Below are positions 24,816-35,730 of a DNA stretch of 64,000 nucleotides, in pieces. This DNA is from Viola odorata. Taxonomy: Eukaryota > Streptophyta > Magnoliopsida > Malpighiales > Violaceae. The stretch spans positions 10,001 to 74,000 of the forward strand of contig OY829540.1 of NCBI GenBank assembly GCA_963691705.1, in the 5' to 3' direction. Every line of letters starts with the position of its first letter. Positions within the stretch are counted from its first letter, which is position 1. The notes under the pieces were generated by a model that was given only the letters and a program-made list of their open reading frames with translations, did not search any database and had not been told where the DNA came from. The position numbers were made by a program, and so were the translations under genes.

Positions 24816-24895
24816 TGATGGTGTAATGGTTGAGCAACTATCCAAATGCTTGATTGTCTCGGGATCAAGTTTCATGGACATCACTTATCCCTTCC
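24816..24895 (+). repeat. Possible SINE trace, second copy
   Basis: GGTGTAATGGTTGAGCA resembles a tRNA A box, and TCGGGATCAAGTTTCATGG about 40 bases on resembles a decayed B box. It cannot fold as a functional tRNA by eye. It is reported as a weak trace only. Confidence 0.28.
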
Positions 24896-26429
24896 AATAT
24901 TTTAAAATAATTTTAAACTTAGCAATTGTTAGTTATAAATAGTAACGAGGAGGCAAAAAAAAAACAAACATCATTAGTGTGCTAAAAAATAAAAAAGGGA
25001 CATCATTACCTCCCTCTTTTATAGTTTCTAATAATTAAAACTTGCACTATAAATTATATATATATTTTTAAATTGTAAATTTAAGGAGTTAAAGTTTCAA
25101 AATTATTGGTTAAAAATGCAATATATATATATATATAAATTAGAGGGTAATATAAAAATAGGTATGGTTTTTTTATTTCAATAAATTTAGAATTTTATTT
25201 GAATAACTACACAAAAAATGTGTTATCAAAGAGAAACTAAGAACAATCTTAAAAAGGCATTCTTAAAATGCTACATAGACAACCTCTAGACAACCATTTG
25301 TCCAACACACTAATAGTCCTAAAAGTTTTGTTAATATTTTATTAATCCCTCGTATTCTTCTAAAATTTTGAATTCTTCTATAACCATCCCTAAAAAATTC
25401 ATTCTATTTTCATTAATTTTTAATATTTATCGCCATAAATTTTAAAATCTTTTATAATAGTATTTAAAACTCTATTCATTTTAGATTAATTTTTTATATT
25501 TAACTCTCGATTTTTTTTTATTTAGCTCCCTTAAAACTTCACTTAAGCTCTGCTACTAATTTGAACATGACAAATGGGATGAACAAGTTAATTCTGAAAA
25601 AAAGAGAGGATGAATAAGTTACTTTCACTCACTCCCGCTACAATTGGTACAACGCAGAAGGACCTGGAATCGAAACTCGAAAAGCCAAAAGATCACACGT
25701 GTAAAGCAAGTTTGGCGAGTAGAGAAGGTGACTGCATTAAGACGACTGGTTTTATCATTTTGAATAAAAATAGTAAAAGAAAAGATCTTCGAAGTAAAAT
25801 AAAATGAAATAAAAAGAAAGTAAATGCGGAGCGACGACTGTTCTCTCTCTTGCCTTTTTATTTAATACATTCTATATATTTATTTATTTTATCTATCTAT
25901 CTAAAGAAAGACTACATCTCATCTTCTTTTCGTTTCCCTGTTTGACTGTGTTGGATGCTATTGTCTTGTTATTTTGTACACTCTTTCATTTCATTTCATT
26001 TTCTTTTTAGTTTTGAGTCTCAAAGCAATCATAAGAATAACTAGGGGTGGGTATTTTCTGAAATTTCCGATCCGAATTTTTTGAATTTCAATTCGAATAT
26101 TTTGGGTATCGAAAAATTTGAATGCGGATATATAATATCCGAAATTATTTCAGGTTTGGGTTCGGGTTCGGGTTCGGAATGAATTAGGGGAAATTCGGAT
26201 ACCGAAATATTAAGGCTGCGTTTCATAACGGAATTAATTCTGTTTGGAGTTATTTCTGTTTTCTAAAATTTTCCATCTGCAGTTATTTCCGGAATTATTT
26301 CTGTTTTCCAAAATTCTGTTTCACAGCTACAGTACGTTTTCTGTTTTCCAGCCTTCATTTTCCAACCTTAGAAAACTCAAAATCGTATTCACCTAACAAC
26401 TATTTCTTACTTTTTTGAAAAAAAAAACT

Positions 26430-27985
26430 ACTACTATTATTAAATGAATTTTATTTTAATTAAAAAACAATGCTAATGTTATTTTTTTGTTAAGATTAAT
26501 AAACTAAATAGTAGCCCATTTTAAGTTTATTAAAGATCAAATATAAGTATGGTAAACATATTCATGTTTAGATTCAAAAGTACAAGCCATTTAAGGGTTG
26601 TTTAATTTTTGGAAAATTTTCTAAAAATTGGAAATATTTCCAAAATCTGTTTCACAGCAACATTTTCCCAAATGGAAAATTTTCAGAAAATTTTTCAGTT
26701 CTCCAATTACTATTCAGTTTTCCAGAATTAACACTACAAATTTGGAAAATTCTGAAAACGTCATTTTTTAAGTTTTCCAAAAAAAAAATTCAATTTTTTT
26801 TTTTAGCTCAAACGATCCATATTGTTAACATAAAAAAGAAACAATGTTATTTTGGACATTTCTACCCTCATAATTTATAAATATGCTAAATCTATTCACG
26901 TTAAAGATCAAATATAAATATAATAATTTCGTTCATGAAAATAAAATACATGTTTTGAATTATTTGTTCATGACGTGAATACTACAAACTCGAAATCGTA
27001 TTCACCTAAGATCAAGTATAAATATAATAATTCTGTTTATGAAAATAAAATACATATAAAATAGTCTTGAATTATTTGTTCATTACGTGAATACCACAAA
27101 TATCAACATTCAAAACATACTTAATTTAAATTGTTACTTCTTCATATTCTAACAATTATTATAATGAGACCATAATTGATTTGCAATATCTTCTCTAACG
27201 TCATTCATTAGTTGTTGTTGGGACATATCCACGTGAATACCTTCTTGCGTCACATTAGCTTCGTTCTCGTCTAAATTTTGCTGACCTTTTGTACCATATT
27301 CTGTGAATAGTTGATCAGCTCTATCTTCCATTTGAATAAAGTTGTGTAGTGTACAACAAGCTAGAGGTATTTACCTCTGAGGACGAAGAGGATAATTTGG
27401 AATGGACTTTAAGATTGGAAATCTAGCCTTCAGAACGCCAAAAGTCCTTTCAATCACATTTCTCAATGACGAATGTCGATAGTTAAACAATGCATATTTT
27501 CTTGTTATCCTTCCTCATCCACGAAAATAAGTGTAATTTTCTCGTTACATATAAGTGTAATTTTAATATGAGCTCATTTAATTGATTTTTTAAAATTAAA
27601 AGTGAATTCATATTTATTGATGATTCTGAGCGAGTAAATTCGGACCTTAATCGAACTTTTTCTTTATTTACTGATTACTATTTATTTTGTTTCATTTTAT
27701 TGCATATTTTAGTATTTTTGGTTCGGGATCTTATTCATTTCAAGTGAGATTCCTCGTGTTGAATCAATTTTATTTTAATTACTACTACTATTGTTAAATC
27801 AATTTTATTTTAATTAAAAAATAATGCTAATGTTATTTTTTTGTTAAGATTAATAAACTAAATAGTAGCCCATTTTAAGTTTATTAAAGATCAAATATCA
27901 GTATGGCAATCATATTCATGTTTAAATTCAAAAGCACAAGCCATTTAAGGGTTGTTTAATTTTTGGAAAATTTTCCAAAAATTAG
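26430..27985. repeat. Direct repeat pair of about 200 bp (26430-26640 and 27775-27985)
   Basis: Both copies contain ACTACTACTATT, AACAATGCTAATG or AATAATGCTAATG, AAACTAAATAGTAGCCCA and CAAGCCATTTAAGGGTTGTT, and both run into TTTTTGGAAAATTTTC. Spacing is about 1.34 kb. The Harbinger transposase fragment lies between them. The repeats may be the ends of nested copies of one MITE family. Confidence 0.75.
27149..27520 (-). pseudogene. PIF/Harbinger transposase C-terminal fragment
   Basis: Read on the minus strand, one frame gives [20 protein letters not shown], then [12 protein letters not shown], a stop TAA, and IPLACCTLHNFIQMED, ending near 27149 with DVREDIANQLWSHYN. This is the end of the DDE_Tnp_4 (HARBI1-like) transposase: the glutamate in NVIERTFG is the last catalytic acidic residue, and LHNFI is a family hallmark. 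A further TGA lies just upstream of RITRKY. The first two catalytic aspartates and the rest of the protein are absent. With at least two stops in a little over 100 codons it is dead. It supports calling the host element Harbinger. Confidence 0.88.
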
Positions 27986-28599
27986 AAAATTTTCCAATTC
28001 TCCAATTACTATTCAGTTTTGGAAATAATTCCAAAATTAACACTACAAATACTCCAACTTTTGGAAACACCATATTTGATGTTTGCCAAAATTTTCTTCA
28101 CTTTATTTCCAAAGTGGGGTCTACAGGTCAACTTTACTCTCTCTCATCATTTTTAATTTTTCTTTCATACAAAAAATCAATCTTCTTACTTAATACTTTG
28201 AACAAAATAAATTAAAAGTTACAAAAACATAATTTTCATCTCAAGATTAGTAATTATATATCCACTTTTCTTATTTTTCTTAATATTTTATAAATGGGTT
28301 TTAAACTTACTTAGAATTAATTTAGAATTTTTTTCCCGCCTAAAATACTCCCTTCAAACTAATATTTAAAAAATGGGTCTTATGACGTGGCGGGATGGGA
28401 TTGGTTTTTCAAATGGAAAATTTTGGAATTAATTTCATTTGGAGAAAAATATTGTTGTGCAACAGATTTTGGAAATATATCCAGTTTTGGAAAATTTTCA
28501 GAAAATTCTCTGTAAGTAAATTCAGAATGGAATTTTCAAAAAATTCTCCGTAATTAAAAAACAATGAAAAAAAAACTACTACTATTGTTAATTCAATTT

Positions 28600-29500
28600 T
28601 ATTGTCAACTCATTTGATTGATTTTTTAAAATTAAAAGTAAATTTATATTTATTAATTTGCAAAATCAAAATGAGAAAAGTGAGTGAACATTAGTTAGTT
28701 AAATCATAATTAATTAAACCATTGGTGCGCCACGTGCCATAAAATTTGTTATAAGACGGTTGGTTATTGAATTTTACTCGTATGGTTTTAATTAGGAGTA
28801 TTAGTTAGTTCAATATCAATTATGAAGTATTTTTATTACAATTTGTATCAATCTACAGATTAATCATCAAAATTACGAGGGTAGTCATGTCTAAAATAAC
28901 ATTATTATTTTTAGATTAACAATATGAATTTATTGAACTAAAGTAATAAAAAAAAAATTGGAAAATGTTTTCCAAATGGAAATATTTCCAAAAATACTAC
29001 AAATTATTTAATATTAGGAGTAAGTGAGTCCTATGTGTATCTATGAATTTTATTTTTTTTAAATGAAAAATTATTAAATATATTCGTTACATATAAGTGT
29101 AACTTTAATATGAGCTCATTTAATTGATTTTTTAAAATTAAAATTGAATTCATATTTATTAATCTGCAAAATCAAAATAAGAAAAGTGACCGAACATTAG
29201 TTAGTTAAATCAAAATTAATTAAGCCATTGGTGCGCCACGTGCCATGAAATTTCTTATAACACGGTTGGTTATTGAATTTTACTCGTATGATTTTAATTA
29301 GGAGTATCAGTTAGTTAAATATCAATTATGAAGTATTTTTATTACAATTTGTATCAATCTACATATTAATTATCAAAATTACGAGGGTAGACATGTCTAA
29401 AATAACATATATATATTTTTTTAGATTAACAATATGAAGTTATTGAAATAAAGTAATAAAAAAAAAATTTAAAAAATTTGGAAAATATTTTCCAAATGGA
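28600..29500. repeat. Tandem direct duplication, offset about 506 bp
   Basis: Roughly 28600-28990 and 29105-29500 are near-identical. Both hold CATTGGTGCGCCACGTGCCA, ACGGTTGGTTATTGAATTTT, TTACGAGGGTAG and ATGTCTAAAATAACAT, and end in TTTTCCAAATGGAAATATTTCC. A partial third start (TAATATGAGCTCATTTAATTG) lies near 27560. No gene is present. Confidence 0.85.
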
Positions 29501-29629
29501 AATATTTCCGAAAATTTTCCAAAATGGAAAATTTTAACTGTGAAACAGATTTTGGAAATAATTCCAGTTTTGGAAAATTTTCAGAAAATTCTCCGTAACT
29601 AAACAGCACCTAATGCTTTTGTGGTTTCC

Positions 29630-29948
29630 AATTTTCCATTATTCCTTCCTTCCTTCCCACAACACAAACGCAACCACGACCTCTCTCTCTCTCTCTAGCC
29701 CAGTATCCATCTTCAGCCAAAATCACAGCCACCCACGGCACCCATCACGGCCGGCCCTAACTACAGCCACCGACTCACCTCACCATCTCCAGCACCCAGC
29801 ACGATTCACGACTTTAACCCCCAAATCGATCTCCAGTAACCTAACCCTAACCTCCAAAATCGATCTCCAGTAACCCTAACCCCCAAAAGCAATCTCCACC
29901 TCTCGGCTCTCTCGCTCAATCTCTTCTCTCGGCTCTCTCGCTGAATCA
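29630..29948 (+). other. Probable 5' UTR exon of the STY13-like kinase gene
   Basis: A (CT)n-rich leader with CACAACACAAACGCAACCAC and CTCTCTCTCTCTCTAG ends at CTGAATCACG followed by GTATGACT, a good splice donor at 29949. The next acceptor of good quality is TTTCTCGTTTCAG at 30554-30566, just before the kinase exon. The intron (29949-30566) would contain a hAT-type MITE end (about 30180-30359). This assignment is inferred from composition and splice signals. The exon could instead be a piece captured by the surrounding element. Confidence 0.45.
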
Positions 29949-30566
29949 CGGTATGACTGCATCCTCTTCTTCTTCTTCGTCTTCTCCTTTATTATCTCAA
30001 ATGGGAGTGAAGACCACCGTTACAGGAATTATAGGGGATTAATGCTTGGTTGGACTTTCAAATTGGTGCAAGTTGCTTGGCTTGGCAGTAGTGGATTTAC
30101 TCATTATTATTACTGTTATTGTATGTTTAATTTGTAGTGGATTGTTGTTGTTGCTTGGCAATGGCAGTAGGTTGTTTTGTGGTTGAATTGGAATTGAAAT
30201 TTCAGCTAATTTCGGAAATTTCGGAATTCCGAGAATTTCCGAAAGGGTTCGGGTATGTATTTTAGAAATTCGGGTTCGGGAAAGAGAAATCAAATTTCGG
30301 AATACCTGAAATTTGAAAATTCGGGTATTCGGAACCGAATACCCGAATGCCCACCCCTATGTACCCCCGCGTTATTCCCTGTCGTTTCGCGGCAAAAGCT
30401 GTTTTCTAACAGTTTGAATATAGTGTCCCCACCTCATCATCTATTTGTGACATTTGTAAATGACATTTTAACCGAATGAATACAAACGGCTAATATAACA
30501 GCTGCCAAATGGAGTGATTATACCTTACATGCCTCAAAACCTTCTCACTCGTGTTTCTCGTTTCAG

Positions 30567-33187
30567 GACCCGAGCACTAGAGTTGTCGAACCATCAGATG
30601 AGCTTAGGAGTTTCGCAAAAGAACAATCTTTCATTGGTGACTCTACTTTGAGGAGTTTCATTTATGATTGGGAAAATGGTAGATGGGCCAAAATTTACTG
30701 GACTAATGGGTGGAAACCACAACAATGACAACAACTACTATGATTTCACACAAGGGTTTTACCAAAAGCTTGGTGAAGGTACAAATATGTCCTTGGATAG
30801 TTTGCAAACGAGCAATGCTGGTGGATCAGTCTCAATGTCAGTGGACAACAGCAGCGTTGGCTCCAATGATTCTCTGACCCACATTTTAAGTCACCCAGGT
30901 TTAAAACCTGGTAGTCACAACTACAGTGTCTCAGTTGGGCAGAGTGTATTTCGTCCAGGAAAGGTCACCCATGCACTTAATGATGATGCACTGGCACAAG
31001 CATTAATGGACGTTAGGTACCCTACTGAGGGACTGGAGAATTATGATGAATGGACAATTGATTTGCGTAAACTCAATATGGGTACAGCTTTTGCCCAAGG
31101 TGCTTTTGGAAAGTTGTACAGAGGGACATATAACGGGGAGGATGTTGCCATTAAGATATTGGAGAGACCGGAGAATAGCCCAGAGAAGGCACAAGTGATG
31201 GAGCAACAATTCCAACAGGAAGTCATGATGCTTGCAACACTAAAGCACCCTAACATTGTGAGGTTCATTGGTGCTTGTCGTAAGCCCATGGTTTGGTGTA
31301 TTGTGACCGAGTACGCAAAGGGTGGGTCAGTTAGGCAGTTTTTGACCAGGAGGCAGAATCGGGCAGTGCCATTGAAATTGGCAGTTAAGCAAGCATTGGA
31401 TGTTGCAAGAGGAATGGCTTATGTTCATGGGCTTGGCTTTATACACCGGGATTTGAAGTCAGATAACCTTCTGATTTCCTTTGACAAATCCATAAAGATT
31501 GCAGATTTTGGTGTGGCACGGATTGAGGTGCAAACAGAAGGCATGACACCAGAAACTGGGACATACCGTTGGATGGCACCGTAAGTATTTTGATCCTAAT
31601 TAGGTTATACAATAAGGGTCTTTCTTTTGTTCTCCTTTGGCATACTTTCTACCTTATGGCCTTTTACTTCGTTGCCTGTTATGTACAGACACTCATTGTG
31701 TATTATTCATTCTTAGGGTTTATCTTAATTGTGGCTTTTAGTTACTTTCCTGTATTGTTCAGACACGGGACGTGTACTGCTACATTTTTTCTTACTTTAT
31801 TTTTGTGCCTTAACGTTCTTGTAGCATATCCGGCAGTAGGAATTATTCTTTTGCATTTGTGCATAATTGTTTATAAGTGTCATATGTTAGGAATTATTCA
31901 CAATACAAAACTAGGGGTTTCTAGAAAGATGAACCTTTAATTTTAAAGAGTTTTTAAAAAAAAATATAAGAACTGTGCCTTTCTGTATTGGCAATGACAC
32001 GAGTCTTTCCCATTGACGTGTACAGCGGAACCCTTGTCATCATTATGTGACCCTGGCCTGTTCATTTGGGTATGGGCATCAATCTGATGTGTGATAAGCA
32101 TGCAAGAAGTTTAAATTTATGGAAAATGATTGACTTTTCAATGAAATTTTGCGAAAAGTACTCATGAATGGATATTGTAACCCCTACATCAGTTTGCATG
32201 AACTCGTTTGAGAATCTTGTTGGTATTGATAGTACTACTCTTTGCATATTTTAAATTTTGGTTAAACAATTAATTGACTTTTCTCGCGCTTTTTTTTGGG
32301 GAAAACAATGGTGAACTTCTCAGTTAAAATTCTTAAACGCAATTTAATATGATCTTGTCAGCCTATTCTGTCCATTTCGATCATGCGGTGACATCACCGT
32401 GAGGAGGGAGAGTTGTTTTATATCTTGTTGCACAAGATATAGTTTTACACCTGCTCACCTAAGATTTTTGTTTTGAGTACATTTTTATTTGCATTAGCGA
32501 TCTTGTCTTTGATTATCTTGTCGATACTTTTCCTAGCAGTCATACTTCCTCCTAGAAAAATGCTCAAGATTTCCACGTGCATTAATAAGCTTTACCGTGT
32601 TTAGATATATTCTTGCTAGGAGGAATCTAGTAATTTCTAACCGGAATTTCCTTTTATGCTCTGGTCAATTTCTTTCTTCATTTCTACTTCTACGGGTGGC
32701 CTTTTCTTCTTGATGCAGTCAAATTTGGAGGGAACAATGGATCACTGTTTCTCAATTTCTTTTTACAAGATCTTCATAACTCTCCTGGCTACTGAAACAG
32801 ATAGCCTTTTTAACTACTTTCCTCTGTGGACTTGACTGTTGATGCAGAGAAATGATTCAGCATAGGCCTTATACTCAGAAGGTGGATGTCTATAGCTTTG
32901 GCATTGTCCTTTGGGAGCTCATAACAGGTTTGCTTCCTTTCCAGAACATGACAGCAGTGCAAGCTGCATTTGCGGTGGTGAACAAAGGTGTAAGGCCAGT
33001 TATCCCAAATGATTGCCTACCTGTGCTGAGTGAAATCATGACCCGCTGCTGGGACAGCAACCCTGAAGTCCGCCCTCCTTTCACTGATATTGTCAGGATG
33101 CTTGAGAATGCAGAAACTGAGATCATGACCACTGTCCGCAAGGCACGCTTTAGGTGTTGCATGACCCAACCCATGACAGTTGACTGA
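30567..33187 (+). CDS. STY13: STY13-like Ser/Thr (Raf-like) protein kinase
   Basis: Coding exons are 30676-31580 and 32848-33187; 30567-30675 is leader. The intron has GTAAGT and GATGCAG borders and splits the Pro codon of the APE motif (phase 2). The product is 414 residues, close to Arabidopsis STY13 (At2g24360 type, about 411). I chose ATG 30676 because homologs begin with M-x-x-PKFTGL; ATG 30664 is in frame four codons earlier. The N-terminus is Ser/Asn-rich (about 1-120), with the conserved [10 protein letters not shown] block. The kinase domain follows: [11 protein letters not shown] loop, VAIK Lys160, HRDLKSDN with Asp259, DFG Asp277, WMAPE at 302. The C-terminus is [13 protein letters not shown]. 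The family acts as cytosolic dual-specificity-type Ser/Thr/Tyr kinases of the plant Raf-like MAPKKK group. No lesions are seen. It is the only intact host gene in the window. Confidence 0.94.
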
Positions 33188-34707
33188 TCCAGGATACAAG
33201 GCCCATAAACACATGGTAAAGAGAAGATACAAATGAAAACTGAAAATTATAAAGTGAAGAAGCACCGACTTTACTTATATGTTTGTGTATGTATAAGTAA
33301 TTTTCCTTTTTTATCCAGATAGGGGGACATTAACCTGTTAGACTGCTGGTTTGTGTGGCTGTTGGTGCCAATTGTACTGGAGTAGTGCGGTTGTTTGTCG
33401 GGGTTCCCTAGTTGCAGTAGGGTGGGGAACACTGATGTTTCTTCCTCTGTAGCTATATCTATATATATATATATATAGGGACCTGCCATTTTCGTTGTTG
33501 ATTGTTTCCTTTTATTTCTTTTTGCTTGTAACAAAAGTGCATGCTTTCGTTCTCAGAAAAAGAAACAGTGCAGGCTCTCTATTAAACTTCCCATTTAGTC
33601 GTTTGGATAACGGAAACGATAGCATACTATGAAGTGGAAGCCTGTGTTTCAGTTTCAGATGCTCCTTGTAAGTATTTGACATGCAGAATCAGAGAGAGGA
33701 GACTGGCACCTTATTCAGCTAGGGCAGTCTAGCTTGGTGACATATCTTTACTTATTACATGAAATTGTGGGCACTACTTGGTGATTCCTGTGGAGCTTAT
33801 TGCAACTGTCACTGATCTTTAAAGGAGAGATGAAAATTACTCTGGGTAAAAAAACAACCAATTTCACATACACTACCCAATAACTATCACACAAGTTTCT
33901 ATTTTATCCACCACTATTGCCGACGGTTACCTTTACTAGGAAGAGTTAAAATATATACCCTTGATGTAAAAATTAGATACTCTTTGGAATATAATTTTTT
34001 TTGAGTAATACTGAAAAGCTTTGGAATATAAAAAGGTGTGAATATAAAGGAGTCATTATACTGAAAGAAAGAATATATAAGTTTATAAATAGGAATTTAG
34101 ATCGTTTCTTTATAGCGTGATAATTATTAGAATACGTAGTTTGCAATTGATAACAGTATAAAAATGTAGATCACTTCTTAACGAGCAGAGTTGCATACTT
34201 TACCCACCTAACTCCCGTTCTACTCTCTTTTTTCACATCGACGACAATGAAATACCTGAAATACCTTATGGATCGTACAAGTACAACATCCCATAAGCCG
34301 TGCCTCACGGCCAGAACTTAGTTACCAGGAGTCTCTGTAAATTGAAATAAATATCTATCCATCACTTGCAGAACATCTACCTAGGGGCGCAACTAAAAGA
34401 AATTGCATACATAAAGATTAAAAATTTCTTTTTTTCAGTTAACCGTTATGTCAAGTTGCATCATCCAAGGGCAGACCTATCATTTTTTTTCTTCCATTTT
34501 TTCCATGCTACTGACGAGGATTGCAGCATCCTTCAATTTCCATCACGGAGCGTTCTCATCTCCCCAATAACTCTCAAACCTATCGTTTTCAGTCTGTCAT
34601 AATTCCAACCACAACTAGTAGCCATTTGGATACTTGAAAACCATTTGGCACTCAATAGTTAAACCCATCCATTACTGATAATCCTCGATTAGGGGTGAGG
34701 GCTAAAG
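33188..34707 (+). other. Kinase 3' UTR and intergenic DNA
   Basis: The first 370 bases are probably 3' UTR, holding a (TA)n run at about 33460-33476. No clear AATAAA is seen; the transcript may end near the TTGTAACAAAAG at about 33525. From about 33560 to 34707 I see no gene, only AT-rich DNA with scattered short frames. Confidence 0.5.
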
Positions 34708-35200
34708 TGTAACAGTATGCTTTGGGGTGGATCTAGGATTGTGCTGTGGGTCCATCTGGGGGGGTATATTCTGCCACGTGATACCTGAAAAGCACCGGAG
34801 GGGGCCTCCGGCGTAGAAGTTTCGACGGTCAAGTTAGTTCGAGAGGGAAATGAGAATACCGATAGCTCGAGTGAGCAGTGAAAGTTGTGTGTACGTACCT
34901 TCCACAAGAGGGGGGGGGGGGTATTTATAGGCCTTGCCCTTAACAGTCGATGGGACACGTGTCGCAAGGGCGCGATGTCCGATAGCGGAACATGTGTCAC
35001 AATGACACGCCCTCCCCCAGCAGCGTTAGGCTACAGGTTGGCCGTTTGACCCAAAGGCTGACTGGGTGATTTTGACTGCTGTGCTGGCGGTGGCCTCTTG
35101 GTAGGAAGGGCGAAAGATCCATAATGCCCTTACGGCCTCATTATGTATTATCATGCATGAACGATGACGAGCCCAAGTGTTTACCAGGGCTCCGCCCTAT
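34708..35200 (-). mobile_element. LTR-like segment 1 of a minus-strand Tat element
   Basis: Its left end TGTAACAGTATG would be the LTR 3' terminus on the minus strand. A minus-strand TATA box CCTATAAATACC lies at about 34920-34932, and an inverted repeat CCGGAGG/CCTCCGG at 34795-34811 lies downstream of it. The same order of TATA, hairpin and CAGGTA is found at 51900-52545. The block GAGCCCAAGTGTTTACCAGG at 35169 matches GAGCCCGAGTGTTTACCAAG at 52518. The right border is uncertain, and no target duplication is visible because the partner LTR lies outside the window. The area from 35201 to the aORF1 start looks like a leader. Confidence 0.55.
34795..34811. promoter_or_regulatory. G+C-rich hairpin in LTR-like segment 1
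   Basis: CCGGAGG, three G, then CCTCCGG form a perfect 7-bp stem. Relative to the minus-strand TATA box it sits about 110 bases downstream, followed by a CAGGTA. The equivalent hairpin at 52017-52037 has an 8-bp stem with a different loop, so the stem is kept although the surrounding sequence has diverged. Confidence 0.6.
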
Positions 35201-35730
35201 ATCCGTTTGACCATTTAATCCATTGCCCCCTGGGCGCAATCCTATAGGAATGAGTGCCATGGGGTGGGTATGAAAAAAGAGGCACGGGCTTTTCTGACTC
35301 TTATGGGCTTTTATGTTTGTCTCTGGGCCCAATAATGGCACTGTCCTGCCTCATTAATTGCGTCGTTCCCCTCATAAATGCAGAACATAGGTAATGATGG
35401 TTGGATGCGCGTGCGTACTTATGTGGCGCATGTTTGCCCTTTTGCGGTCTAATCAGAGTTGAGAATCGAGGAGTCGTGCTGGAGTACCGAAGTGACGACG
35501 TTTGCCCAAATCCGAAGCGATTTTCCTAGGCGCGAAAAAATGAATTTTTAGGGGGTTTCTCTCTCCATGCGTCGCTTCTTCATCAGTCGCGTGGTGCCCT
35601 ACATAGTGCGCCGCTCTCCTTCTTGTTATACTTTTCCATAAAGAAAGAAAAAAACACCTAGAGGTTTTCTTCCCTTCTTCTTCTTCTTCCCTCAAGTTGA
35701 ATTCTGCTTTCTTCACTTTCTCTTATTCTC

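Larger units (their letters stand above)
23562..26041. other. AT-rich intergenic DNA, no gene seen
   Basis: Very AT-rich, with short dispersed A/T runs and a (TA)n patch near 25120. No open frame longer than about 70 residues and no domain can be seen. Three stretches resemble tRNA internal promoters (about 24056-24080, 24336-24425 on the minus strand, and 24818-24890); the two better ones are listed separately as possible SINE traces. Confidence 0.6.
26216..29609. mobile_element. PIF/Harbinger-like element, decayed
   Basis: The left end GGCTGCGTTTCATAACGGAA follows TAA. The right end, read inward, is GGTGCTGTTTAGTTACGGAG and is followed by TAA. A 3-bp TAA/TTA target and such ends are typical of PIF/Harbinger and Tourist elements. 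Inside lies a minus-strand fragment of the matching transposase (27149-27520). The interior is patched with repeated MITE-like segments containing TTTGGAAAATTTTC and TTTCCAAAATGG, and with two internal duplications. It is clearly a relic. Confidence 0.6.
26042..30359. mobile_element. Candidate outer hAT-like element or pair of MITE ends
   Basis: TAGGGGTGGGTATT at 26042 and, read inward from 30359, TAGGGGTGGGCATT form an inverted pair. Next to them lie similar GGTTCGGGTTCGG / CCGAATACCCGAA sequences. The 8 bases outside each end do not match (AGAATAAC against TGTACCCC), so this may be two separate MITEs of one family, or one element whose flanks changed. If it is one element, it encloses the Harbinger relic and a leader exon-like sequence. 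I favour two MITE remnants because the 5' leader of the kinase gene appears to lie between them. Confidence 0.4.

Noticed and set aside
26042..30359. Single hAT element capturing a kinase leader
   Set aside because: The ends pair, but the flanking 8 bases do not match; kept only as a low-confidence feature, since two separate MITE remnants explain the data equally well.
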